DNA of 64,000 nt, taken from assembly GCA_027489375.1 (NCBI GenBank), contig JAIXZW010000007.1, positions 62,001 through 126,000 on the forward strand, read 5' to 3'. The notes beneath the pieces are model-generated. The model worked only from the letters and a program-made list of their open reading frames with translations. It was not told where the DNA came from and did not search any database. A program made the position numbers and the translations under genes. This stretch comes from Paracoccaceae bacterium. Lineage in GTDB: Bacteria; Pseudomonadota; Alphaproteobacteria; Rhodobacterales; Rhodobacteraceae. Below are positions 47,537 to 56,904 of the stretch, in pieces. Within the stretch, counting starts at the first letter, position 1, and each line of letters starts with the position of its first letter.

Positions 47537-48262
47537 ATGGATTTCACCGGCAAACGTGTCATCGTCACCGGCGCGGGCAAGGGGATTGGCCGCGTCATCG
47601 CGGAAATCCTCACCGCGCGGGGGGCTTCGGTCATCGCCCTCACGCGCAGCGCCGCCGATGTCGAGGCGCTGCGCAAGGACCTCGGCTGCACGGCGATCCA
47701 GGTCGACCTTGCCGATGCCGAAGCGACCCGCGCCGCCGCCCGCGCGGCCCTGCCCGCCGACCTGCTGGTGAACTGCGCGGGAACGACCGAACTGCAACCC
47801 TTCCTCGAAACGACCGTCGAAGCCTTCGACCAGCTGATCGCGGTCAACACCCGCGCCCCGATGATCGTGGCGCAGGAATACGCCCGCGACCGCATCGCCT
47901 CGGGCAGGGGCGGGGCGATCGTCAACGTCTCCTCCGTCGCCTCCTTCATCGGCATCCCCGACCACGCCGCCTATTGCGCCTCCAAGGGCGGGCTGGACGG
48001 CCTGACCCGCGTGATGGCCAAGGAACTTGCCCCCAAGGGCATCCGCGTCAACGCCGTGAACCCCACCGTCACCCTCACCCCGATGGCGGTCAAGGCCTGG
48101 AGCGACCCCGAAAAGGCGGCGGGCATGCTCAACCGCATCCCCGTCGGCCGCTTTGCCGAATCCTCCGACGTGGCCGAGGTGATCCTGTTCCTCCTCTCGG
48201 ACGAGGCGGCGATGGTGAACGGCCTTGCCATGCCCGTGGACGGCGGGTTCATGATCGGATGA
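47537..48262 (+). CDS. SDR similar to L-xylulose reductase
   Basis: A 241-residue short-chain dehydrogenase. TGAGKGIG is at 11-18, and Arg37 in LTRSAAD suggests NADP(H). NCAG (79-82) replaces the usual NNAG. The catalytic set is Ser132/133, Tyr146 and Lys150. VNPTVTLTPM, WSDPEKA and MLNRIPVGRFAE match the L-xylulose reductase (DCXR) group closely. It could interconvert xylitol and L-xylulose, complementing the zinc dehydrogenase. It is 18 bp after the ATPase and overlaps the HAD gene by four bases. Confidence 0.8.
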   Translation: MDFTGKRVIVTGAGKGIGRVIAEILTARGASVIALTRSAADVEALRKDLGCTAIQVDLADAEATRAAARAALPADLLVNCAGTTELQPFLETTVEAFDQLIAVNTRAPMIVAQEYARDRIASGRGGAIVNVSSVASFIGIPDHAAYCASKGGLDGLTRVMAKELAPKGIRVNAVNPTVTLTPMAVKAWSDPEKAAGMLNRIPVGRFAESSDVAEVILFLLSDEAAMVNGLAMPVDGGFMIG

Positions 48263-48939
48263 CAGCCCCCCTTCCGACCCTGCGCCTCTCTCCTGTCGCG
48301 GGATTCCTGTTCGACATGGACGGCACGATCCTCACCTCCATCGGCCCTGTCGAACGGGCGTGGAGCGCTTGGGCCACCCGCATCGGCGCGGACCCCGCCA
48401 AGGTGCTCGATTACATGCATGGCCGCCGCGCCATCGACACGATCCGCACCTTCGCGCCCCCGAACGCCGACATCGCGGCCGAGGTCGCATGGCTCGACGA
48501 CCGCGAACATGCCGATCTGGACGGCGTGACCGAAGTCGAGGGTGCCGCCGCTTTCCTGCGCGCCCTCCCGCCCGACCGCTGGGCCGTGGTCACTTCGGCC
48601 AACCGGGCGCTGGCGCTCGCCCGCATCGCGGCGGCGGGCCTGCCCATGCCCCCGCTCCTCGTGACCTCCGACGACGTGACGCGGGGCAAGCCCGACCCGC
48701 AGGGCTATCTCGCGGCGGCCAAGGCGCTCGGCGTCGATCCCGCCGCCTGCGTGGTCTTCGAGGACGTGCCCGCGGGCATCGCGGCGGGTATCGCGGCAGG
48801 GGCCAAGGTGATCCGCATCGCGGGCGACCACGGCAGCCACAGCCCGCACGCCTTCGCCACCATCGCAAGCTACCGCCAGATCGCCCTCGGCGGCAAAGGC
48901 GGCACCTGCACGCTCGACATCGCCCCGCCTGCCGCCTGA
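48259..48939 (+). CDS. HAD-family sugar phosphatase
   Basis: A 226-residue HAD hydrolase. Motif I is FDMDGTI (near 18-24), motif II is the Ser/Thr in VTSANRAL, the lysine is in TRGKPDPQGY, and motif IV is VFEDVPAGI. A cap domain lies between motifs I and II. It resembles 2-deoxyglucose-6-phosphate and glycerol-3-phosphate phosphatases. The ATG overlaps the SDR stop (ATGA), so it is the last gene of the rightward polyol operon. It may relieve toxic sugar-alcohol phosphates; this is inference. Confidence 0.82.
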   Translation: MTAPLPTLRLSPVAGFLFDMDGTILTSIGPVERAWSAWATRIGADPAKVLDYMHGRRAIDTIRTFAPPNADIAAEVAWLDDREHADLDGVTEVEGAAAFLRALPPDRWAVVTSANRALALARIAAAGLPMPPLLVTSDDVTRGKPDPQGYLAAAKALGVDPAACVVFEDVPAGIAAGIAAGAKVIRIAGDHGSHSPHAFATIASYRQIALGGKGGTCTLDIAPPAA

Positions 48940-48959
48940 CCGGCCCCGAAAAGCGATAT

Positions 48960-49000
48960 TTGACTTGCGTCAATGTCCCGCCGCGATGCCCCGCTATACT
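48960..49000 (+). promoter_or_regulatory. FNR/FnrL-type class II promoter
   Basis: TTGACTTGCGTCAA (48960-48973) fits the FNR consensus TTGAY-N4-RTCAA. TATACT (48995-49000) is a good -10 element. With a start site about seven bases after it, the FNR box centre falls near -41, the class II activator position. The ATPase start codon is 17 bases after the -10. Confidence 0.7.
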
Positions 49001-49017
49001 GCGGGGAACAAATCCGG

Positions 49018-49743
49018 ATGGGCATCGACGTGGCAGGGCGCGGCATCGCAATCACTGCGACAGGACTGACCAAGGTCTACCGCAACGGCCCCGTCGAGGT
49101 GCACGCCCTCCGCGGCGTCGATTTCACCGCCCTGCGCGGCGAGTTCGTCGTCGTGCTCGGCCCCTCCGGCTCGGGCAAATCGACCTTCCTCAACATCCTC
49201 GGCGGCATCGACAGCGCTTCCGCAGGCTCCGTCCTGTTCAACGGGCAGGACATCACGCGACTGGACGAGACGGGCCTGACCCGCTACCGCCGCGACCATG
49301 TGGGCTTCGTGTTCCAGTTCTACAACCTCGTCCCCAGCCTGACCGCGCTGGAAAACGTCGCCCTCGTCACGGAAATCTCCGCCAACCCGATGCGCCCCGA
49401 CGAGGCGCTCGATCTCGTCGGCCTCACGGCGCGGCGGGACCATTTTCCCGCGCAACTCTCGGGCGGCGAACAGCAGCGCGTCGCCATTGCCCGCGCCATC
49501 GCCAAGCGCCCCGAACTCCTGTTCTGCGACGAACCCACCGGCGCGCTCGACAGCGCCACCGGCATCATGGTGCTCGAGGCGCTGACCGAAGCGAACCGCG
49601 CCACAGGGGCAACCACGCTGGTGATCACCCACAATGCCGCGATCCGCGAAATCGCCGACCGCACCCTGCGCTTCGCCGACGGGCGCATCGTCGAGGATAC
49701 GGCGAACCCTTGCCGCAAAAGGGCGGACCAGGTGTCATGGTGA
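49018..49743 (+). CDS. ABC exporter ATPase (LolD/MacB family)
   Basis: A 241-residue ATPase with Walker [10 protein letters not shown], the family-typical [18 protein letters not shown], signature [14 protein letters not shown] and Walker [13 protein letters not shown]. These match LolD/MacB/DevA-type ATPases of FtsX-permease ABC systems. The ATG at 49018 is preferred; an ATG 15 codons upstream would overlap the FNR box. The stop overlaps the permease start. This is the first gene of an export module of ATPase, FtsX permease and HlyD-like adaptor. Confidence 0.88.
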   Translation: MGIDVAGRGIAITATGLTKVYRNGPVEVHALRGVDFTALRGEFVVVLGPSGSGKSTFLNILGGIDSASAGSVLFNGQDITRLDETGLTRYRRDHVGFVFQFYNLVPSLTALENVALVTEISANPMRPDEALDLVGLTARRDHFPAQLSGGEQQRVAIARAIAKRPELLFCDEPTGALDSATGIMVLEALTEANRATGATTLVITHNAAIREIADRTLRFADGRIVEDTANPCRKRADQVSW

Positions 49744-52097
49744 TCCCGCCGCTCCGCCGCAAGGTCTGGCGCGACATCCGCCGCCTCTGGGGGCAGGCGC
49801 TCGCCATCGCCCTCGTGCTTGGCGCAGGGGTTGCCACGATGATCCTTGGCAACGGCGCTTATGGCGCGCTGTCCGACACCCGCGCCCGCTACTACGCCGA
49901 CCACCGCTTCGCCGACATCTTCGCCGATCTGACCCGCGCCCCGCTCGGCCTGCTCGAAGACATCGCAACGCTCGACGGCGTGCTGCAGGCCGAAGCGCGG
50001 ATCGTCAAACTCGCCCGCCCCGAGATCCCCGGCCTCGCCGAACCCGCAGCCCTCCTCCTCGTCTCGCTTCCCGAAAGCGGCGGGCTGAACCGGCTTTACC
50101 TGCGCGAAGGCCGCCTCCCCGCCCCCGATGCCGCGAACGAGGCGCTCGTCTCGCAGGATTTCGCAAGGGTCCACCGCCTCCGCTCCGGCGCGCGGATGAC
50201 CGTGGTGATGAACGGCAAGCGGCAAGACCTCGAAATCACCGGCATCGCCCTGTCGCCCGAATTCATCTACGCCCTCGGACCCGGCGAGATGATGCCCGAC
50301 CCGCGCCGCTTCGGCGTGGCATGGCTGTCGCGCCCCGCGCTGCAAGCGGCCTACGACCTCGATGGAGCCTTCTCCAACGTCGTGCTCCGCCTCGCCCCCG
50401 GCACGCCGCCCGCCCGCGTGATCCAAAGCCTTGACCGGCTGACCTTGCCCTATGGCGGCGGCGGGGCGACGGGGCGCGACGAACAGACATCCCATGCCTT
50501 CCTCGACGCCGAACTCGGCCAGCTCCGTGCGATGGTCAGGGTCCTGCCGCCCGTCTTCCTGCTTGTCGCCGCGATGCTGGTGCACATGACCCTCTCGCGC
50601 CTGATCGCGCTGGAACGCGAACAGATCGGCTTGCTCAAGGCGCTCGGCTACGGCCCGACGCGCATCGCCGCGCATTACCTCGAATTCGTGCTTGCCATCG
50701 CGCTTGCGGGGGTGGTCGCCGGACTGGCCGCAGGCACATGGCTCGGCGCGGGGCTGGCACAGCTTTACGCCCGCTTCTTTTCCTTTCCCTTCCTCGACTT
50801 CGGACGCGATCCGCAGGTCTACGGGCTTGCCGCGATCGTGGCCCTCGTCGCGGCGGCGGGCGGGGCGCTGCAATCGCTCCGCGCCGTGATCGCCCTGCCG
50901 CCTGCCATCGCAATGGCCCCGCCTGCCCCGCCGGACTACCGCAAGACCGCCTCGGTCGCCGAGCGCCTGCTCCCGCTGCGCCAGACGGGACGCATGGTGC
51001 TGCGCCACCTCCTGCGCTGGCCGCTCCGCAGCGTGACCAGCATCTTCGGCGTGGCGATGGCGGTGGCGATCCTCGTCGCATCGCTCTGGTCCTTCGGCTC
51101 CATCGAGCGCATGATCCACGTGACCTTCGGTCTGGCCGAAGGCGCCGATGCAAGGATCACCTTCGCCACCGCCACCCCCGCCGCTGCCGTGCTGGACCTG
51201 CGCCACCTCCCCGGCGTCATGGCGGCGGAGCCTTTCCGCGTCCTGCCCGCCCGCCTGTCGCATGGCACGCGTTCCAAACGCCTCGCCATCGAAGGCCGCT
51301 CCCCGACGGCGCGACTGTCGCGCCTTCTCTCTCCGGCACTCCGCCCCATGCCGGTGCCCGAACACGGCCTGATCCTGAGCGAAGCCCTTGCCGCCGCCCT
51401 CGGCGTCGGGCGCGGCGACCGCGTGGAGGTCGCCTTCCTGCAAGGGCGCAGGGCGGTCGTCGACCTGCCGGTCAGCGGCATCTCGCTCGGCTATGTCGGG
51501 CTTGGCGCGGCGATGGACCTCGACACGCTCAACCGTGCGAATGGCGAAGGCGACCTCGTCTCGGGCGCCAATGTGGCGCTCGACGCCGCGGAGACCGATG
51601 CCTTCCTCGCCGCGGCCGATGCGGCACCGGCCATCGGCTTCGTCACCCTGACCGACCTCACCGTCGCCCGCTTCCGCGCCACCCTCGCCGAAAACATCAC
51701 CCTCATGATCACCGTCTACGTCGGCCTCGCCGCGATCATCGCGGTCGGCGTGGTCTACAGCTTCTTCCGCGTCTCCCTTTCCGAACAGGGGCGTGACCTT
51801 GCCAGCCTGCGCGTCCTCGGCTTCACACGGGCCGAAGTGGCGCGCATCGTCATGGCCGAACTCGCCGCCATCGTGCTTCTGGCACAGCCGCTCGGCTGGC
51901 TTCTGGGCCATCTGATCGGGCGGGCGATGGTGGCCGCCTTCTCCTCCGACCTCTACCGCGTTCCCTTCGTCATGGGACGCGAGGTCTATGCCACCGCCAG
52001 CCTGACCGTCATCGCCGCCGCGCTGGTCTCCGCGCTTGCCATAAGGGGCCGGATCGACCGGCTCGACCTGATCGCCGTCCTGAAGACGAGGGAATGA
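49737..52097 (+). CDS. FtsX-like ABC permease with two FtsX domains
   Basis: A 786-residue membrane protein. Helix 1 (about 18-38) is followed by a large periplasmic domain, three helices at about 265-385, a fifth helix near 437-457, a second periplasmic domain and three C-terminal helices near 665-775. This duplicated FtsX layout is that of LolC/DevC-related exporters. The start is the ATG at 49737, overlapping the ATPase stop. The long open frame upstream of this ATG is a shadow of the ATPase and HAD genes. Its substrate is unknown; the system could export a lipid or small molecule across the periplasm. Confidence 0.85.
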   Translation: MVIPPLRRKVWRDIRRLWGQALAIALVLGAGVATMILGNGAYGALSDTRARYYADHRFADIFADLTRAPLGLLEDIATLDGVLQAEARIVKLARPEIPGLAEPAALLLVSLPESGGLNRLYLREGRLPAPDAANEALVSQDFARVHRLRSGARMTVVMNGKRQDLEITGIALSPEFIYALGPGEMMPDPRRFGVAWLSRPALQAAYDLDGAFSNVVLRLAPGTPPARVIQSLDRLTLPYGGGGATGRDEQTSHAFLDAELGQLRAMVRVLPPVFLLVAAMLVHMTLSRLIALEREQIGLLKALGYGPTRIAAHYLEFVLAIALAGVVAGLAAGTWLGAGLAQLYARFFSFPFLDFGRDPQVYGLAAIVALVAAAGGALQSLRAVIALPPAIAMAPPAPPDYRKTASVAERLLPLRQTGRMVLRHLLRWPLRSVTSIFGVAMAVAILVASLWSFGSIERMIHVTFGLAEGADARITFATATPAAAVLDLRHLPGVMAAEPFRVLPARLSHGTRSKRLAIEGRSPTARLSRLLSPALRPMPVPEHGLILSEALAAALGVGRGDRVEVAFLQGRRAVVDLPVSGISLGYVGLGAAMDLDTLNRANGEGDLVSGANVALDAAETDAFLAAADAAPAIGFVTLTDLTVARFRATLAENITLMITVYVGLAAIIAVGVVYSFFRVSLSEQGRDLASLRVLGFTRAEVARIVMAELAAIVLLAQPLGWLLGHLIGRAMVAAFSSDLYRVPFVMGREVYATASLTVIAAALVSALAIRGRIDRLDLIAVLKTRE

Positions 52098-53284
52098 CCA
52101 TGCGCCGCCACCTGCCGCCGCTCCTTGCCGCCGCCGCCCTGATCGGGCTTGTGCTCTGGGCCTTCCTGCCCCGCCCCGTTGCGGTCGAAACCGCCACATT
52201 GGCCCGCCGCGACCTCGCCGTCCGCCTCGATGCCGAAGGCGAGGCGCGGGTCCGCGAGGTGGTCGTCCTCTCGGCTCCCATCGCGGGCACATTGCACCGC
52301 ATCACCCTGCATGCGGGAGATCGCGTCGATGCGGGGCAGGAGCTGGCAATGATCGGCCCCGCCGCCCCCGCATTGCTCGATTCCCGCGCCCGCGCCATCG
52401 CCGATGCCACGGCGGCGGCGGCCGAAGCGGCGGTCGATCTGGCGCAGGCGCAACTTGTCCAGACGCAGGCCGCGCTGAAATACGCCCGCACCGAATTCCG
52501 GCGTGCCCATGCCCTCTTCGCCCGTGGCGCGCTCTCGCAACGCCTGCTCGACGATGCCGAACTCGCCCAGGACGCCGCCATCGCCGCCGAAACCAGCGCA
52601 AGGGCCAACCTCACCGTCCGCCGGCAAGAGCTTGAAAGCGCCCGCGCCACCCTCGGCCGTGACACCGCCGTTACGGGGACGGAATGCTGCATCGCCCTGC
52701 CTGCCCCCGTCGCGGGCCGCATCCTGCGCGTGCTCACCGAAGACGAACAGGTCGTGCAGGCCGGAACACCCCTTCTCGAAATCGGCGACACCGCCGATCT
52801 GGAAATCGGAACCGATGTCCTCTCGCGCGATGCCGTAGGCATGTCCGCGGGGGCAAAGGCCACCGTCACCGACTGGGGCGGACCCGACCTGCCGGGCCAT
52901 GTCGAACGCATCGAACCCGCAGCGCGCAGCCATGTCTCCGCCCTCGGGATCAACGAACAGCGCGTCAAGGTCGTCGTGGCGCTGGACGGAACGCCGCCCC
53001 CCGCCCTCGGCCACGGCTTCCGGGTCCTTGTCCGCATCGACGTCTGGCAGGGCCGGAACGTCCTTGCCGTCCCCATCGGCGCGCTCTTCCGCAACGGCGC
53101 GGATTGGGCCGTGTTCCGCGCCATCGACGGCCGCGCCGTCGAAACACGCATCCGCATCGGCGCAAGGAACGACGACTTCGCCCAGGTCCTCGAAGGGCTG
53201 CAAGAGGGCGAAACCGTCATCCTGCGCCCCGACGACACCATCCTGGACGGCGTCCGCATCAGCCCCCTCGCCCCGCAGGGCTAG
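52094..53284 (+). CDS. HlyD-family periplasmic adaptor (membrane fusion protein)
   Basis: A 396-residue protein with an N-terminal signal anchor (about 9-25), a split lipoyl domain (VVLSAPIAGTLHRITLHAGD near 57-76 and LPAPVAGRILRVLTEDEQVV near 199-218), a coiled-coil hairpin between them (about 95-190), then barrel and membrane-proximal domains. The ATG overlaps the permease stop by four bases. It should connect the FtsX permease to an outer-membrane channel. No TolC-like gene is in the window. Confidence 0.86.
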   Translation: MTMRRHLPPLLAAAALIGLVLWAFLPRPVAVETATLARRDLAVRLDAEGEARVREVVVLSAPIAGTLHRITLHAGDRVDAGQELAMIGPAAPALLDSRARAIADATAAAAEAAVDLAQAQLVQTQAALKYARTEFRRAHALFARGALSQRLLDDAELAQDAAIAAETSARANLTVRRQELESARATLGRDTAVTGTECCIALPAPVAGRILRVLTEDEQVVQAGTPLLEIGDTADLEIGTDVLSRDAVGMSAGAKATVTDWGGPDLPGHVERIEPAARSHVSALGINEQRVKVVVALDGTPPPALGHGFRVLVRIDVWQGRNVLAVPIGALFRNGADWAVFRAIDGRAVETRIRIGARNDDFAQVLEGLQEGETVILRPDDTILDGVRISPLAPQG

Positions 53285-53301
53285 GGCCGCACCCGCCGCC
53301 G

Positions 53302-55005
53302 CTAGACCACGGAAGGTTGCGCCACGGCGCCGCCGATCCATGCGGGCCGCGCCGCGCCCGCCCGCCCCGTGCAGGCGGCATCGGCACACAGCGCCAGATT
53401 GCCGAACCGCACCTCGCGCTGGCACAGGCCGGGCGCGTAATGGGCGTACTTTCCCGAATTGGTCATCAGCACCCGCGCCTCGGGCGGAAACACCGGCTCC
53501 GAGATGGAACACCAGCACAGATCCGGCACCAGCCGCACGCCCGCCGCACGCAAACGCTCCGCCGTCCCGTCCGCCGTGATCGCGGCAAGCGTTTCGCGCC
53601 CCAGCGTGATGATCGTGGCCACCCGCCCGTCCACCTGCCGCCCGCCCAGAGCGCGGTCAAAGGCGCGGCACTCGGCCGCCGAAAAATGCGGACTGCCCAG
53701 CGCGACCAGATCGACCGTGCCGCCCCCCGCATTGAACATGTCCCAAAGCCGCGCGAAATCCTCCGGCCCGATCCGCACGGTCGCGGCCCCCGCCACGGGC
53801 GGCAGATCCGCCTCGGGCGTGATCCCCGCCACATGCAGCATGGGCGAGGCCGAGGTCGTCCCGAACGCCGCGCACAGCGCCTTCAGATCGTCCTCGCTCG
53901 GCCTGCTCTGCTCCAGCCCGCGGATCAGCGGAATGCAATCGGGTGCCGCCTGCCCCGCCAGCCAACCCAGCATCGGCCAAAAGGCATCGTCCGCCCCCTC
54001 GGGCAAATCCACCTCGACGATCCGGCGCGGCGCACGGTTTTGCGCCAGATACACCCCCGACAAAGGCGCACGCCCCGTCAGCGCGATGCACAGGTCAAGG
54101 AAATCGGGCAGCTTCACCGTCCGCGCCCCGAGGATGCTGTTGGCATAGATCACCGCGTTCGACTCGGCCCATGCGATATCCTCGCCCTTCTCGGGCCTGT
54201 CCGCGAACAGATAGGGCGCACAGGTGAAACTCGGCCGCGCCCCCATCTCGACATAGGCATCCGCCAGACGGCTTGCCGGATCGCCGAAGGCCTCGGCCAC
54301 GCCTTGGCTGCGCCAGTTGGCGTGATCCACCGAAATCGCGTTCATCGTGGTCGGCACCTTCACCCGCGCGCCCATGTCGGCCATCCGCCGCGCAAAGGTC
54401 AGAAAGGCCGGACTGGCATAGATGCAGCCGTCGATATGCACACGCGTCACATCCGTCAGCCGCGCCGCCCCCTGCGAGACCGCCATGATGCACAGCGTCT
54501 CCATCGCCAGTTTCGGCGCCTCGCCGGACTGCCCCGCCAGCATCGCCCGATCCGCCTCCGAAAGCTCCAGCCCCCCTGTCGTCACGGGGTCGAGCGCGAT
54601 CACGCAATCACCCGCCGTCAGCACGCCCTCCGCGATCCGCGCCGTGCGGGCCGCCGCCACCCGCGCATAATCCTCCGCCGACAGCCGCACCACCGCGATG
54701 GACGTGCCGAACATCCGGTCCGCGATCACCGCGCCAAGCGTCAGGATGTCCTCGTTCTCGCGGAAGACCAGCGCCGCCGGCGCGTTGCCTGCAAAGCCGA
54801 GGCCGAGCAGCACACCGCTTCCCGTGCAGGACCCGCGGCTCGTCGGCATCAGCACGACCCGCCCCCCCAGCGCCTCGCCATGCTGCGGATGGTGGGCGTC
54901 GATGATCACACCCGTCTGCGCATCCACCCCGCCCCAGAAGCTCAACCCCTCCGAACAGACCAGAACCGGCCCCTCCGCCTCGGCTGCCACGACGAGTTTT
55001 CCCAA
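53302..55005 (-). CDS. Aconitase X, probable cis-3-hydroxy-L-proline dehydratase
   Basis: A 567-residue single-chain aconitase X. Residues 1-130 form the small swivel (DUF126) domain, with [16 protein letters not shown]. The rest is the catalytic domain with [30 protein letters not shown] and [11 protein letters not shown]. Type I (fused) AcnX proteins have been shown to dehydrate cis-3-hydroxy-L-proline to delta1-pyrroline-2-carboxylate. The likely start is the TTG at 55005, six bases after GGGGAGG, giving [12 protein letters not shown]; no ATG is well placed. It is divergent from the XRE-cupin regulator and sits near the reductase that would use its product. Confidence 0.82.
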   Translation of the reverse strand: MGKLVVAAEAEGPVLVCSEGLSFWGGVDAQTGVIIDAHHPQHGEALGGRVVLMPTSRGSCTGSGVLLGLGFAGNAPAALVFRENEDILTLGAVIADRMFGTSIAVVRLSAEDYARVAAARTARIAEGVLTAGDCVIALDPVTTGGLELSEADRAMLAGQSGEAPKLAMETLCIMAVSQGAARLTDVTRVHIDGCIYASPAFLTFARRMADMGARVKVPTTMNAISVDHANWRSQGVAEAFGDPASRLADAYVEMGARPSFTCAPYLFADRPEKGEDIAWAESNAVIYANSILGARTVKLPDFLDLCIALTGRAPLSGVYLAQNRAPRRIVEVDLPEGADDAFWPMLGWLAGQAAPDCIPLIRGLEQSRPSEDDLKALCAAFGTTSASPMLHVAGITPEADLPPVAGAATVRIGPEDFARLWDMFNAGGGTVDLVALGSPHFSAAECRAFDRALGGRQVDGRVATIITLGRETLAAITADGTAERLRAAGVRLVPDLCWCSISEPVFPPEARVLMTNSGKYAHYAPGLCQREVRFGNLALCADAACTGRAGAARPAWIGGAVAQPSVV

Positions 55006-55103
55006 GATCCGCCTCCCCGAAACGCCGCTCCGGCGGCCTGCGCCATTAACCCATCGCGCCGCCCGATTTGCTAGAAGTCTATCGTTGTGCGGGGCCAAGT
55101 CTT

Positions 55104-55793
55104 ATGCATAGTGGAGTAATCGTGGTAAAAAAAGAAAAAACTGAGATCGCTGTGGGAGCCGAGGGTCGGTCGATGGGCCAAGATGTCGAAGACGAAAACT
55201 GGGCGGAAGAGCGGGAAAAACTCCGCGCAGACCTCGGCCAACGCATGCGCGCGCTGCGGCAGGACTGCGGGCTGACCCTCGAAGGTGCGGCGCAGCGCAC
55301 GGGCCTTGCGCTCTCGACGATCCACAAGATCGAAAATGGCCGCGTCTCGCCCAGTTACGAAAATCTCGTCCGCGTCGCCCGCGGCTACGGGGTGGGCATC
55401 GAGCGGCTGCTCTCGGCGGATGCGGGCGGCGAAACCGCCAAGACCCGCATGACCGTGACCCGCGCCGGAACCGGCGGCAAGGTCCGGACCTCCGCCTATG
55501 AATACGAAGTGCTGTGCTCCGCCCTTTCCGAAAAGCGCATCATCCCGCTCGTCGCCACCATCGAACGGCGCGGCAAGCTGGTCGCCAAGGATCTCGGCGC
55601 GCATGACGGCGAGGAATGCATCTACGTCCTCTCGGGCCGCGTCGAACTGCAGGTGGAACATTACGCGCCCGTCGAACTCGGTGTCGGCGACTGCGCCTAT
55701 TACGACAGCACCCTCAAACATGCGATCCGCGCCTTGGGCGAGGAAGAGACGAAGATCTTCTGGACCTCGACCGACGTGGCCTTCGCAAGCTGA
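55104..55793 (+). CDS. XRE-cupin transcriptional regulator
   Basis: A 229-residue regulator with an N-terminal helix-turn-helix (LGQRMRALRQDCGLTLEGAA, STIHKIENGRVSPSYENLVR) and a C-terminal cupin sensor domain (HDGEECIYVLSGRVELQVEHY). The start is uncertain: ATG at 55104, GTG at 55122 with GGAG five bases upstream, or ATG at 55173. It lies between AcnX (divergent) and the Ldh-family gene (27 bp downstream), so it probably controls hydroxyproline use. The sequence around 55100 includes TATGCATA, a possible short operator. Confidence 0.85.
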   Translation: MHSGVIVVKKEKTEIAVGAEGRSMGQDVEDENWAEEREKLRADLGQRMRALRQDCGLTLEGAAQRTGLALSTIHKIENGRVSPSYENLVRVARGYGVGIERLLSADAGGETAKTRMTVTRAGTGGKVRTSAYEYEVLCSALSEKRIIPLVATIERRGKLVAKDLGAHDGEECIYVLSGRVELQVEHYAPVELGVGDCAYYDSTLKHAIRALGEEETKIFWTSTDVAFAS

Positions 55794-55819
55794 CGCCCCA
55801 CCCCGCAGGAGACCGGCCC

Positions 55820-56851
55820 ATGCAAAACCCGCGCACCATTTCCATCCGCGACCTCGAAGACAGGGTCGCGGGCATCTTCGCTTCGGCCGGTGTCCGCCCC
55901 GAAACCGCCCGTGCGGTGGCCCGCGTGATCGCGGCGGGCGAAAGGGACAACTGCAAATCCCACGGCATCTACCGCATCGAAGGCTGCCTGCGCGTGCTCA
56001 AGGCGGGCAAGGTCGTGCCCGACGCGGTGCCCGAATTGCGCGCCCCCTCCGGTCCCATCCTGCAGATCGACGCAAAGGGCGGCTTTGCCTGCCCTGCCTA
56101 CGAAGATGCGCGCCAGACGCTGGTCGATACCGCCCGCCGCCACGGCATGGCCGCTCTGGTGATCCGTGACTGCCTGCATTTCTCCGCCCTCTGGTACGAG
56201 GTGGAAGACCTCGCCCGCGAAGGTCTGGCCGCCCTCTCCATGTGCCCGAGCTATTCTTCCGTCGCCCCCAGTGGCGGCGCGGCCCCGCTTCTGGGCACCA
56301 ACCCCTTCGCCTTCGCCTATCCCCGCTCCGGCCCGCACCCCTATGTCTTCGACTTCGCCACCAGCGTCGCCGCAAGGGGCGAGATCGAACTGCACCGCCG
56401 CGCGGGGAAACCCATCCCCGAAGGCTGGGCCATCGACACCCGGGGCAACCCGACGACCGACCCCGAAGCCGCCCTTGCAGGGGCGATGCTGCCCTTCGGC
56501 GGGCACAAGGGGTCTGCGATCTCGACCATGATCGAACTGATGGCGGGCGCCATGCTCGGCGAATTCATGAGCGCGGAAGCCCTCGGTTTCATGGGCGGCA
56601 CCCATCTCTTGCCGCGGCACGGCGCGCTGATCCTCGCTTTCGATCCGGCGCGGTTCTCGGCCGGAACCGGCCGCGATCCCGTGGCCGAAGGCGAACGCCT
56701 CTTCGCCGCCATCGCGGATCAGGGGGCACGCCTGCCCTCGCAACGCCGCTTCGCCGCCCGCGCCCGCGCCGAAGCCGATGGCATCGCCCTGACGGAAGCG
56801 GAATTCGCCCAGCTCGACCGGCTCGAAACCCAAGGCCTCGCCGCGGTCTGA
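55820..56851 (+). CDS. Ldh-family oxidoreductase, probable delta1-pyrroline-2-carboxylate reductase
   Basis: A 343-residue protein of the malate/L-sulfolactate dehydrogenase (Ldh2) superfamily, which binds NAD(P)H with a non-Rossmann fold. DNCKSHGIYRIEGCL near 40-54 carries the conserved Ser-His pair. LGTNPFAFAYP and PFGGHKGSAISTMIELM are cofactor-site blocks. Members near hydroxyproline genes reduce delta1-pyrroline-2-carboxylate to L-proline. AGGAG precedes the ATG at 55820. It follows the XRE-cupin gene closely and is convergent with the proline-racemase-family gene, whose likely product it would reduce. Confidence 0.83.
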   Translation: MQNPRTISIRDLEDRVAGIFASAGVRPETARAVARVIAAGERDNCKSHGIYRIEGCLRVLKAGKVVPDAVPELRAPSGPILQIDAKGGFACPAYEDARQTLVDTARRHGMAALVIRDCLHFSALWYEVEDLAREGLAALSMCPSYSSVAPSGGAAPLLGTNPFAFAYPRSGPHPYVFDFATSVAARGEIELHRRAGKPIPEGWAIDTRGNPTTDPEAALAGAMLPFGGHKGSAISTMIELMAGAMLGEFMSAEALGFMGGTHLLPRHGALILAFDPARFSAGTGRDPVAEGERLFAAIADQGARLPSQRRFAARARAEADGIALTEAEFAQLDRLETQGLAAV

Positions 56852-56904
56852 TCAATGCAGGTCCATTCCCCGCCGCATCCCGCGCGGCGGGGGGCGGAGC
56901 CGAC

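Noticed and set aside
48360..49736. Upstream extension of the FtsX permease frame
   Set aside because: It overlaps the HAD and LolD-like ATPase genes in another frame and has no domain similarity. The ATG at 49737 begins a normal first helix.
49320..52292. 990-codon minus-strand open frame
   Set aside because: It is antisense to the FtsX permease, whose hydrophobic helices are clear. The opposite frame is a Gly/Arg/Asp-rich shadow.
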